Below, one piece after another: positions 30,032-37,078 of a stretch of 37,078 nt of DNA. Made by a program: the position numbers and the translations under genes. Origin of the DNA: Kiritimatiellia bacterium (GTDB taxonomy: Bacteria > Verrucomicrobiota > Kiritimatiellia > JAFGHX01). Below the pieces are notes generated by a model. That model had not been told where the DNA came from. It saw nothing but the letters and a program-made list of their open reading frames with translations, and did not search any database. The stretch lies in contig JAFGHX010000377.1 of assembly GCA_016929905.1 (NCBI GenBank), forward strand, positions 1 through 37,078. Direction: 5' to 3'. How positions within the stretch are numbered: the stretch's first letter is position 1; each line of letters opens with the position of its first letter.

Positions 30032-30943
30032 ATGAAATGGATCGCACTGATTCCCGGCTTTCTTCTGCTTGCGGGGGCGGTTTTCGGGGAGAAGCTGCCC
30101 GGCTCAATCACGCACGAGGTCCTGTCTTCGGGCGAACATCGGTACACGATCCGGGGATGCTACATTCACCACGACCGGTACGCCACGACGGTCACGGATC
30201 GATACTGGCGGGACGTGCCGGGGTGCACGCGGGTGACATTGGAGCCGGTGAGCGGAACCCTCTTCTTCCGGACGAAGGCTGCCGTGGCGAATCTGCGTGA
30301 GCTTCTCGAGCGGTTCTCGCGTCGTGACGGCATTATACCGCCGTGGGAGGAACTCGAGATTCGGGATTTGAAGAGCCCGTCTTTCGATTCCGAGCTGTAT
30401 ACGACGGTGCTCCGCACCCGTCTGACGTGGCGCGTGAACGTGATGTCCAGTCCAGGACTTCTGTGTGCAACGAACAGCCCAGCAGGACTTCGGCTGACGT
30501 TTCACTCAAACGGGGGAGATCCTGACGGCGAGGTTTCTCTTAGGGACTATGAGCTTGCCTTCGCCAACAGCTCCTACACGCTCAAGCAGCTGTCGGGGTC
30601 GCGTCTGGCAAGTTGGAAGGCATTGAGGCGAAAGGGCCTGGGCACACACCACATGCGGCTCGAATGCCCGATCACGTACGCACCCGGCATGCGCGGACGC
30701 GTGGCGCTCAACGACATCAGCCACCCAGGTTGCTGTCCCGGACGCTACGCGATGCGGGTCTTTGACGCGGACGGCAAGTACATTTGGGAGGATCAAGAAA
30801 ACGCCGCCGGTGCCTGCTATCTCGTCTCGGCCGATCTGACGGGGGATGGGATTGACGAGATTGTCCTGTATCAGTACTGCCACAACGAGACGGATCTTCT
30901 TGTGTTCGAGAAGAAGGGGAAGAGGGGCAAGGCCGAACGCTGA
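30032..30943 (+). CDS. secreted protein of unknown function
   Basis: A 303-residue exported protein. The signal peptide is 'MKWIALIPGFLLLAGAVFG', with cleavage near VFG-EK. The body has several aromatic/Cys segments ('YTIRGCYIHHDRYATTVTDR', 'MRGRVALNDISHPGCCPGRY'), and near the end there is one FG-GAP-like loop, 'YLVSADLTGDGIDEIVLYQY', with DxTxDGxDE. This resembles the last blade of VCBS-type exported proteins. No enzyme motif. ATG 30032 has AGAGGA eight bases upstream. Converges with the glycyl radical enzyme gene, with 161 bases between. Confidence 0.65.
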   Translation: MKWIALIPGFLLLAGAVFGEKLPGSITHEVLSSGEHRYTIRGCYIHHDRYATTVTDRYWRDVPGCTRVTLEPVSGTLFFRTKAAVANLRELLERFSRRDGIIPPWEELEIRDLKSPSFDSELYTTVLRTRLTWRVNVMSSPGLLCATNSPAGLRLTFHSNGGDPDGEVSLRDYELAFANSSYTLKQLSGSRLASWKALRRKGLGTHHMRLECPITYAPGMRGRVALNDISHPGCCPGRYAMRVFDADGKYIWEDQENAAGACYLVSADLTGDGIDEIVLYQYCHNETDLLVFEKKGKRGKAER

Positions 30944-31104
30944 ATACTGAACCCGCCGTCGGTCCGGTGGAGAGCCGTCGCGGCCTCCCGAGTCCATCGA
31001 GGGGTCCCCGCAGTCGGCGGGAGGCCAACCCTCCAACAGAACACACGACGCCCCGCCATCCCCCCCCCAGATGCCGGACCGGTCCAGGCGACCGGCCCCG
31101 CCCC

Positions 31105-33504
31105 TCACCCGTGCAACGTCCGATTCAGTATTTCCTGCTGCAGGGACGGCTGGAGCGTCACGAATCGGGCCGTGAAGCCGGCGACTCGGACGAGCAGGTT
31201 CTGGTATTTCTCGGGCTCGATGAGCGCCTTTTCGAGATCGTCCTTGTTCACGACTGTGATCATGAGCTGCGTGCCGCCGCCGGCGAAGTAGGTGTCGAGC
31301 AGCGCTTCGAGCCGGCGGCGGTTCTCGCCCTTGAAGATGGCGGGTGAGAGCTTTAGGTTCTGAACGAATCCGGAATGCATCGGTTTCGGAAGCGCCAGCG
31401 AGTTGAGCAGGGCGGTCGCGCCGTTCCGGTCGCGGCCGCTTGTCGGGTTGTTGCCGAGCGCGAGCGGTTCGCCGGCCCGCCGCCCGTCGGGCGAGGCTTT
31501 GGTGTTGAGCCCGTAGCCGTGCCCGCCGGAGTTCATGCTGCAGATCGTGAAGTAGTCGAACCCGGTCGCCTCCGCCTTGGACAGGGTATCCGCGCAGACG
31601 AACTCGTGCATGTGGTTGAACAGGCGATCGACGGCCACGTCGTCGTTCCCGTATTTCGGCAGCGCGAGCATGAGGCGCCGCTCCTTCTCGTACCCCTCGA
31701 AATTCGCGTCGACGATCTCGACGAGTGTCTCGAGCGTCATGATCTTGCGCTCGTAGACCAGGTCCCGGATGACGAACAGGCTGTCGGCGACGTTGGTGAG
31801 CCCGAACGACTCGACGATCGCGCCGTTGTAGCGAATGCCGCCGTCGACGATGGACTTCCCGCGCGCGATGCAGTCGGCATTCAAGATGCTCATGAAGAGA
31901 AAGGCCGCGGATTCGGCCTCCGCCTGCACCTCGAGCTTGTGGCGGGTGGCGAGCAGTCCGTTCGTGTGGCTGATCTGCTTCTTGAGCGCATCGACGAGCT
32001 TGTCGTAGCTGTCGAAGTGCTCGAGCGTACCGAGTTGCAGACCGATCTGCGTTTGCGTCCGCGTGTCGAACCCGTTGTGCAGAACGAGGTCGAGCGCGGC
32101 GGTGTAGTTGATCGTCGAATTGGGCGAGTTCAGGCTCAGCCCCTCGAGCACGTATTCGCCGCAGCCGGCGGGAAGATAAGCGCAGGCCTCGGCCTCGGTC
32201 GCGCCGTAGGTCCTGGCGAGCCAGGGGATATTCACGTCGTCGTTGTAGAGCGACGGATGCACGCAGCCCGAGCCGATCAGGTCGAGCGCCCGGCTGAACA
32301 GGGCGGGGTTCTGGCCCTGATAGAAACGCAGGGTCAGGTTCGGCTCGGTCAGGCGCAGTTCCTGCGTGACGTCGAGCGCGGCCAGGGCGAAGCGGTCGGC
32401 ATTGGCCTGGTTGCGGCGGCCCTTGCCGCCGATGAGCAGGCGGCCCATCCACTTGGTGGTGTTTTCCTGAAGCAGCGGCCAGAGCCCGGCGAGCAGGCGC
32501 TTGGCCTCGGCTTCGGTGAGCCGGCCGGAATCGATGTCGTCGGCGTAGAAATCGCCGAGGTACACGTCCATGCGCCCGTAGTTCAGCATGTGCGCCAGGA
32601 CGCTGTAGATCAGAAAGAGCTGGATGGCTTCGCGCAGCGTGCTCGGCGCACGCTTGGTGATGGCGTCGAGCGAGTCGGCCATCTGCAGCAGATCGCGGCG
32701 GCGCATGCCGTCGGTGCCTGTCCGCGCCTTGTCGCGCGCCTGCCGCTCGTAGTGGCAGCACACGTCGACGAGCACGTCGAGGGCCATGAGCATCCCGTCA
32801 TAGAAGGCGAGATCGCCGCCGGAGGAGGCGGCGCGGGCGCGGCATTCGCCAATATGGTCCTTGAGGCCGGGGATACCGAGCCGCAGCAGCTTGTCGTAAT
32901 CGAGCGACGCGCAGGTCAGCCGGAAGAAGAGCCCGACATAGCCGTTGGCGCGCGCGTTGAGGTCCATGCTCTCCTTGACCTCCCGAGGAAGGAGCTCGAC
33001 GAATTTGGATTTGGTCTGTTCCTTGAACCAGAAGTCGACCATCCCGGAAATGGCATCCTGTTCTTCGGGGCTGAACTCGGGGTTCTTGCTCAGTTGCTGG
33101 AGTCGCACATGGTCATAGCAGTAGCCGCAGAAGCTGCCGATCAGCTTGTGGCGGGTGTCGAGGTCGTCGTCGACCGGTTCGTGGGCCAGATACTGGGTCA
33201 TCCATTTCTGGAGAAGCTTCCCGTTGGCATTGTACTGAAGATGGAAGCAAGCCAGGAGATGCTCCATCTTGCGGCCGGCAAAGAGATCCTGATCCTGGAT
33301 GTCCAGACAGGTGGCAGGAAACAGGGTCTTGAGGCAGTGCGCCTCGCGAATGGGGATCGGGTCGTGGAGATGGTCCTTGTATGCCTGGGTGAAGGTGAGT
33401 GCAAGGTCGGCCAGTCTTCTGGCGGGGGACGTGGGTTGGGTGGGGCTTGTGGGCGTTCCAGGTTTGGTGGCGGTCGTGGAGTTCGTGGGATTCATGAGTT
33501 TCAT
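31105..33504 (-). CDS. glycyl radical enzyme, dehydratase/lyase type (PFL-like family)
   Basis: A 799-residue glycyl radical enzyme. The C-terminal radical loop is 'LVRVAGFTARFVTLQ', with the radical Gly at 776. The active-site loop is 'AYLPAGCGEYVLEG', with Cys448 and Glu450. A single Cys in C-x-E fits the eliminase/dehydratase branch (glycerol, diol, choline and hydroxyproline enzymes), not true pyruvate formate-lyase with its CC pair. 'GGGTQLMITVVNKDDLEKAL' is the usual sequence before the radical loop. The substrate is not identifiable. An AraC-type regulator lies just upstream and no activating radical-SAM enzyme is in the window. Anaerobic, oxygen-sensitive metabolism is implied. Start ATG 33504 or 33495, both after GGGAAGG. 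Confidence 0.85.
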   Translation of the reverse strand: MKLMNPTNSTTATKPGTPTSPTQPTSPARRLADLALTFTQAYKDHLHDPIPIREAHCLKTLFPATCLDIQDQDLFAGRKMEHLLACFHLQYNANGKLLQKWMTQYLAHEPVDDDLDTRHKLIGSFCGYCYDHVRLQQLSKNPEFSPEEQDAISGMVDFWFKEQTKSKFVELLPREVKESMDLNARANGYVGLFFRLTCASLDYDKLLRLGIPGLKDHIGECRARAASSGGDLAFYDGMLMALDVLVDVCCHYERQARDKARTGTDGMRRRDLLQMADSLDAITKRAPSTLREAIQLFLIYSVLAHMLNYGRMDVYLGDFYADDIDSGRLTEAEAKRLLAGLWPLLQENTTKWMGRLLIGGKGRRNQANADRFALAALDVTQELRLTEPNLTLRFYQGQNPALFSRALDLIGSGCVHPSLYNDDVNIPWLARTYGATEAEACAYLPAGCGEYVLEGLSLNSPNSTINYTAALDLVLHNGFDTRTQTQIGLQLGTLEHFDSYDKLVDALKKQISHTNGLLATRHKLEVQAEAESAAFLFMSILNADCIARGKSIVDGGIRYNGAIVESFGLTNVADSLFVIRDLVYERKIMTLETLVEIVDANFEGYEKERRLMLALPKYGNDDVAVDRLFNHMHEFVCADTLSKAEATGFDYFTICSMNSGGHGYGLNTKASPDGRRAGEPLALGNNPTSGRDRNGATALLNSLALPKPMHSGFVQNLKLSPAIFKGENRRRLEALLDTYFAGGGTQLMITVVNKDDLEKALIEPEKYQNLLVRVAGFTARFVTLQPSLQQEILNRTLHG

Positions 33505-33866
33505 GGGCCTTCCCGGGTTTGGACTATGTGGTGAACAACTATTGGAGCGATCTGTGTAGCACTCTAAATTAAATTAGCAGCTTTGGCCATGGACTGAGTT
33601 CACAGGATTTGTACTGAGTTGTTGACGAAAATAGAAAAGCCGGCCCTGGCGCGCCATAGTCCGAGGGGCGACGGCGGACTTGTCGCGCCATAGTCCCGGG
33701 GCGCTTGCGCCGCGGGACGACGGCGGAAGCCTTGGGCGGAAGGTTCTCGAGTTCAGCCAGAGGCTGATCGGCCTCTGGCGGAAAGTTCCCGAGTAAGCCG
33801 CGCCCGCCGTAGCGCCGTGCGAAGGCGGGTTCTCGAGTAAGTTCTCGAGCAAGTTTGCGAGCAAGT
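33505..33866. repeat. repeat cluster between AraC regulator and glycyl radical enzyme genes
   Basis: Two copies of CGCGCCATAGTCC..GGGGCG...ACGGCGGA at 33650-33678 and 33684-33727, the second containing a GTCCCG/CGGGAC stem. Then a perfect hairpin GCCAGAGGC-TGATCG-GCCTCTGGC (33756-33779). Then CCCGCC-GTAGC...GCGAA-GGCGGG (33803-33829). Then 12-base tandem units TTCTCGAGTAAG, TTCTCGAGCAAG, TTTGCGAGCAAG (33830-33865) with an outlying copy TTCCCGAGTAAG at 33786. No gene. The part from 33505 to 33645 is AT-richer and carries the likely promoter. Confidence 0.7.
33593..33620 (-). promoter_or_regulatory. direct repeat, possible AraC-type operator for the glycyl radical enzyme
   Basis: ACTGAGTT at 33593-33600 and again at 33613-33620, exactly 20 bases apart, i.e. 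two helix turns on the same face. They lie ~90-115 bases upstream of the enzyme start. AraC-family proteins usually bind direct repeats with about this spacing, and such a regulator is encoded next door. Binding is inferred only. Confidence 0.4.
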
Positions 33867-34787
33867 TCAGGGATTCGGGGGGAGGGAATAGGTATGGCGG
33901 AAGGCGGAGGGGCTCATGCCGGTGATGTGTTTGAACTGGCGGCTGAACAGGTAGATATCGTTATAGCCCAAGTCGTGGGCGACGTGGGTGACGGTCATTG
34001 GGGTTTCGAGCAGGAGCGTGACGGCCGCTTGGATGCGTTGCTGAAGGAGCCAGGCCCGGGGCGGCATGCCGAACGTGTTCCGGAACACGCGGGAGAAGTA
34101 GTTGGGGGAGAGCTTGGCAATGGCGGCCAATTCGGCGGCGCCGGGACGCGCAGAAATGTTGCGGGTGACGTAGCGCGTCAGGGCGTCCTGCTGAAACTTC
34201 GTCAGAAGCTGCGTGCGCCCGGCGGGTGTCTGAATCTTGAGATAGCGTTCGATCGCGGAGAGCAACAAGACGAAGAAGGCTTTCATACGAAGTTGTTTGT
34301 GCGGGACGCTTATGCGGACCTCTTCGCAGAAGGCCTTGACGAAGGGCTCCAGGGCCCAGACGTTATGCAACAGGAAGAAGGGTTTCCGGGGCCGGAAGCA
34401 CGTGTCGCCGCGCTCGATGGAGAAATGCAAGTGGTAATACACAAGTCCTGTCGGCCAGAGCAGAGAGTGGCGCGTGCCGGGCGGCATCCAGAAGAGGGAG
34501 CCGGGTTTGAGCGTCACGGGTTGGTCTTGGATCGTGCCGGTGATCGAGCCTTCCAGCACGAAGTCGAGTTCGTCGTCGGGCAGGACGCGATCTCGGGATG
34601 GGTAATCCCGATTGCGGCGCGCCAGCGCCGTCCAGCGTGGCCTCTCGACAACCGTCACGCCGGGTTCTGCGAGCAGCTCGATGAGGCGTGGCAGCGGCAC
34701 GCGCTCGAGGATGGGATGCCAGGGCTCGCCTTCGGGGCCCTGCAGCGGGCTGGCGGGCGGCTGGGTGGTATCGGGTCCGTCTTTCAC
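33867..34787 (-). CDS. AraC-family transcription regulator
   Basis: A 306-residue regulator. The N-terminal cupin sensor is seen in 'LPDDELDFVLEGSITGTIQD' and 'LKPGSLFWMPPGTRHSLLWP'. The C-terminal double helix-turn-helix spans ~205-300: 'LSPNYFSRVFRNTFGMPPRA' (helix pair 1) and 'VTHVAHDLGYNDIYLFSRQF' with 'TGMSPSAFRHTY' (pair 2, the AraC signature). Likely ligand: a small sugar or other metabolite. It lies just upstream of the glycyl radical enzyme gene in the same orientation, so probably controls it. GTG start at 34787 with no strong ribosome-binding site, so the true start may differ by a few codons. Confidence 0.85.
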   Translation of the reverse strand: MKDGPDTTQPPASPLQGPEGEPWHPILERVPLPRLIELLAEPGVTVVERPRWTALARRNRDYPSRDRVLPDDELDFVLEGSITGTIQDQPVTLKPGSLFWMPPGTRHSLLWPTGLVYYHLHFSIERGDTCFRPRKPFFLLHNVWALEPFVKAFCEEVRISVPHKQLRMKAFFVLLLSAIERYLKIQTPAGRTQLLTKFQQDALTRYVTRNISARPGAAELAAIAKLSPNYFSRVFRNTFGMPPRAWLLQQRIQAAVTLLLETPMTVTHVAHDLGYNDIYLFSRQFKHITGMSPSAFRHTYSLPPNP

Positions 34788-34908
34788 GCGTGCGTTGCCT
34801 TGCGGCTGAGCGGCGGTACGCGCGGATTCCCCGCCGCGTCATGCCCGGCCTGGATTCTAGCGGCGGGCGCGGTGCGGCTCAAGCGTGGAGTCGGCCGGCC
34901 GCGGGGTC

Positions 34909-36270
34909 TCAGGATGCGTCGTGCTGCCCTGGCTTCTCGGCTGGAGCCGGCTGCGTTTCGGCGGGCGGCGGGGTTTGGCTCTTGCGGGCGGCGGCATGCT
35001 CGCGCAACTTGCGAGTCCCCGCTTTGGCGCCTTTGACGGCGGCGCCGGCGCCGCGTGCCAGCAGGCGCGCGCCGCCGACCGTGCCGCGCCACAGCCCCCT
35101 ACCCCCGTACACGGCGGCCGCTCCGACGAAACGGCCGGTCGCCCTGGCGCCCACGACGGCCTTGTCCCAGGTGTAGCCGCCGGCGCGGCGGACCGCGCGC
35201 CACATGACCGTGCCGGTATCCGCTACGCCCCGGCCGGCCGAGACGACGGGCCGGCGGACGAACGAATCGAGCACGTCGCCGGTCTTCTCGAACGCGGCTT
35301 GGACGCCTTCCTTCATGCGCGCCGTGATCTCGCCGAAGTGCGGCAGGAGATCCTCCGCGGCAATGCCTTTCAGATCGGCCCAGAACGTGTGCAGCTTCTC
35401 GCCGATGGTCGCGACGGCCGTGCGTTCGTCCCAGCCCCTGAACGCACGGCACCGGTCGATCGCGGCATGGCCGGCCACGCTTGTGAACATGCCGGCGCCC
35501 GTGCCCTGGGCCACTTCGCCGGCGATGCGGCCGAGCCCCGGCACACTGGCGCATAGGTTTTCCAACAGTTTCGTGCCGAGATTCAGGAAATTGACCGTTG
35601 CGACGACCGAGAGCACGTCGCGCAGGATCGCAACCTGTTCCTTGAGGCGTGGCCTGTTGTTGTAGACGGCGATCAGCCGCTGGACCATGCCCAGGTTGCG
35701 GTAGAGAACCACGAGCAGGTCCACGGAGCGCCATGGGCTGAGCGAAACGGCGATCATGACGTCGCGGACGCTGCTCCGCACTTCCTTCTCGGCCAGGCCG
35801 TCCAACACATCCATGGCCGGCTGCACGGCTTCCGTCTCGAGCCGTCTGAACGCGGCGTCCAGTTCGGCCTTGTCACCCGGGCGCACGGCCAGCGCGCGCC
35901 TGAGTTCGACCGCCTCGTCCCGCAAGGCGCGGCGCTGCTCTTCGGGCAGTTGTTCATTGACGGAGAGCCGTGTCAGGAGCTTGTGCAGGTAGCGGCCATA
36001 GGCCCTGAACTCGCCGAGCGCGGCGGACGGCTCGAGCGGACGTTGCGGGGGGATCAGCACGGCGGGCCGCCGTACGACGGAGACGACATAATAGGCCACG
36101 CACCAGGCGACGGCGACGAACAGCACGAACAGGTAGGCAGTGCCGGCGGCCCAATGCAGCGCGCGCAGGACCTGATAGGCGCGAATGAGTTCGACAACCG
36201 CGAAGAAGGAAAGCAGGATGCCGATCACCCACACCGCGGTCCGAACGGTACGCCACAGGTTTCTGAACAT
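34909..36270 (-). CDS. DUF697-family membrane protein
   Basis: A 453-residue protein. Two N-terminal transmembrane helices: 'AVWVIGILLSFFAVVELIRA' and 'GTAYLFVLFVAVAWCVAYYV'. The DUF697 region lies at ~165-260: 'VRDVMIAVSLSPWRSVDLLV', 'VLYRNLGMVQRLIAVYNNRP', 'LLENLCASVPGLGRIAGEVA'. The C-terminal ~190 residues are Ala/Gly/Arg-rich with a basic tail and a Pro-rich end. DUF697 proteins often accompany membrane GTPases, though none is here. ATG 36270 is chosen since the frame upstream runs antisense through the ferritin-like gene. Divergent from that gene with 189 bases between. Confidence 0.75.
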   Translation of the reverse strand: MFRNLWRTVRTAVWVIGILLSFFAVVELIRAYQVLRALHWAAGTAYLFVLFVAVAWCVAYYVVSVVRRPAVLIPPQRPLEPSAALGEFRAYGRYLHKLLTRLSVNEQLPEEQRRALRDEAVELRRALAVRPGDKAELDAAFRRLETEAVQPAMDVLDGLAEKEVRSSVRDVMIAVSLSPWRSVDLLVVLYRNLGMVQRLIAVYNNRPRLKEQVAILRDVLSVVATVNFLNLGTKLLENLCASVPGLGRIAGEVAQGTGAGMFTSVAGHAAIDRCRAFRGWDERTAVATIGEKLHTFWADLKGIAAEDLLPHFGEITARMKEGVQAAFEKTGDVLDSFVRRPVVSAGRGVADTGTVMWRAVRRAGGYTWDKAVVGARATGRFVGAAAVYGGRGLWRGTVGGARLLARGAGAAVKGAKAGTRKLREHAAARKSQTPPPAETQPAPAEKPGQHDAS

Positions 36271-36459
36271 CTCAGGGCGCCCTCCCTCCACACTGGAGAT
36301 TGTACACGGTTTGGCGTGGGTGCCAATCACGGGATTCATCGGGGCGCCGCAACGGCTGGCCTCACGAGGCCTCTTTTTGGTCGTCGCGCCGGCCTGTTCT
36401 GCGGTATGGTATGCCATGTGCAGGACCTGGAGCGTGACGACAGGATGCAGGAGAACGCC

Positions 36460-36963
36460 ATGAACGCGAAGGACCAGATTCGTGCGGCGCAACGCGGGAT
36501 TCTCGAGGGCCTGATGAACTGGGAACGGATCATCGGGCATCTGTACGACCAGTACGCACTGCTGTTCCCGGCGATGTCGGCCTTCTGGAGCGGGCTCGCG
36601 AAGCAGGAGCGCGGGCACGCCGCGTTGCTGAAGCAGTTGGAGCCGCTGCTGGACGAAGGCGACGTGCTGTGGAACATCGGCACCTTCCGCGAATCGGCCT
36701 TGCGCGAAGAGATCGACCGGATCAAGGCGGCGATTGCCCGCGCGATGGACAAGACCACGACGCCGAGCGAGGCGGTATCCACGGCGATCGGGATCGAGTC
36801 GTCGCTTTCGGAATCGAAATTCTACTCCGTTGTGCGGGCAGACCTGCCGGCCTTCAACCGGGTGGCCGACGCGCTCTCGCGCGCGATCGACGCGCATCTG
36901 ACCGAACTGCGCACCGTGGCGATGAAGCGTGACCCGGGCGGCGCGCAGCCGGCAGGATCCTGA
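36460..36963 (+). CDS. ferritin-like/rubrerythrin-type protein
   Basis: 167 residues, all alpha. Helix 1: 'NWERIIGHLYDQYALLFPAM'. Helix 2: 'SAFWSGLAKQERGHAALLKQ', with E-x-x-H. Later: 'SEAVSTAIGIESSLSESKFY', with two Glu. This spacing of Glu and ExxH is that of ferritin-like di-iron proteins. The iron-binding set looks near complete, but one E-x-x-H is not obvious in the second half, so metal binding is uncertain. ATG 36460 follows AGGAG seven bases upstream. An earlier ATG at 36445 is possible. It lies on + strand, antisense to the frame above the DUF697 start. Stress or redox role inferred from the family. Confidence 0.65.
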   Translation: MNAKDQIRAAQRGILEGLMNWERIIGHLYDQYALLFPAMSAFWSGLAKQERGHAALLKQLEPLLDEGDVLWNIGTFRESALREEIDRIKAAIARAMDKTTTPSEAVSTAIGIESSLSESKFYSVVRADLPAFNRVADALSRAIDAHLTELRTVAMKRDPGGAQPAGS

Positions 36964-36964
36964 A

Positions 36965-36989
36965 GGTAGAAGCGGCGTCCCGCCGCTTC
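36965..36989. repeat. GTAG-headed palindrome, copy of 5807 element
   Basis: GGTAGAAG, CGGC, GTCCC, GCCG, CTTC. One base differs from 5807-5831 (GTCCC for GTCTC). It directly follows the stop of the ferritin-like gene, preceded by the same 'CTGAA' as at 5802. Confidence 0.8.
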
Positions 36990-36992
36990 CGC

Positions 36993-37078
36993 TCACGCCT
37001 GGCCGTCGAGCCAGTCGAGAGCGGCGAGCACGGCGATGAGCTGGAGGCGGACCTGTTCGGTGGAAGGTAGAAGCGGCG
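36993..37078 (-). CDS. possible 3' end of a gene running off the window
   Basis: On the - strand a frame reads 'TEQVRLQLIAVLAALDWLDG' then QA and TGA (36993-36995). It looks like a real helical protein end. The frame continues upstream into the palindrome at the window edge, so the gene may be a remnant or begin just outside. No function can be given. Confidence 0.3.
   Translation of the reverse strand, partial: PLLPSTEQVRLQLIAVLAALDWLDGQA
37066..37078. repeat. start of another GTAG-headed palindrome, cut by the window end
   Basis: GGTAGAAGCGGCG, identical to the first 13 bases of the element at 36965 and preceded by 'GGAA' rather than 'TGAA'. It is likely the next copy in the same orientation, about 100 bases away. 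Confidence 0.7.

Noticed and set aside
29782..30147. - strand frame with 'GASAGTGKT', resembling a Walker A loop
   Set aside because: Only the loop matches. There is no strand before it and no later motif, and the rest is low-complexity. Chance in GC-rich DNA is likelier than a helicase remnant.
31105..33504. assignment as true pyruvate formate-lyase
   Set aside because: The active site has a single Cys in C-x-E, not the adjacent Cys pair of PFL. A dehydratase/lyase-type enzyme fits better.
31375..33534. 719-codon open frame on the + strand opposite the glycyl radical enzyme
   Set aside because: Shadow of the enzyme gene, with no domain and no ribosome-binding site.
1..37078. tRNA or rRNA genes
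   Set aside because: No cloverleaf-like GGTTCGA-type segment outside coding genes and no rRNA landmark was found by eye. A covariance-model scan would settle this.

Overview
The window is GC-rich bacterial DNA. It most resembles a member of the Verrucomicrobiota/Kiritimatiellota (PVC) group. This is inferred from gene content and style: a large secreted surface protein with an InlB-like repeat and a 'TPDWWLAHYG...DGD' C-terminal module, a four-helix-bundle 'suffix' protein inside a type I restriction operon, SGNH hydrolase, FG-GAP and Sel1 proteins, an AraC-regulated glycyl radical enzyme, and many dispersed palindromes. No rRNA, tRNA or CRISPR array was seen.

Layout. 1-5100 is the end of a surface protein, an alpha/beta hydrolase, a two-gene lipoprotein operon (one product made of Sel1 repeats), and several broken gene fragments on both strands (RhuM-like, TIM-barrel isomerase-like, metallophosphatase-like). 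5294-7312 holds a small membrane protein and a secreted SGNH hydrolase, converging on a compound palindromic element. 7832-9367 is an unusual membrane-anchored subtilase fused to a Sel1 repeat and a Cys/His cluster. 9368-10458 has no intact gene. It holds a decayed REP-associated (Y1/RAYT-type) transposase and several inverted-repeat structures. 10459-13658 has a helix-turn-helix protein with an unrecognised C-terminal region, a 165-bp MITE-like element with perfect 20-bp ends and a 9-bp target duplication, and a secreted FG-GAP protein.

14036-19609 is a defence-type island on the + strand: hsdR (deleted), DUF1016/PDDEXK nuclease, hsdS (deleted), four-helix-suffix protein, hsdM (intact), a conserved unknown gene, a small unknown gene and a truncated protein resembling a sulfur-binding McrA-type domain. 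Both hsdR and hsdS keep only their two ends, while the intervening genes are whole and still joined by start/stop overlaps. 19658-20457 has an inverted pair of palindromes, a HIT protein and a possibly frameshifted small gene.

20458-29382 is a complete recC-recB-recD operon on the - strand. 29383-37078 carries a Sel1 remnant, a secreted protein, a glycyl radical enzyme with the CxE active-site signature, a 225-bp repeat cluster, an AraC regulator, a DUF697 membrane protein diverging from a ferritin-like protein, and more palindromic repeats at the right edge.

Three strands seem most worth following: the twin internal deletions in the type I operon, the family of palindromes that mostly start with GTAG together with their decayed transposase, and the subtilase-Sel1-Cys/His fusion.
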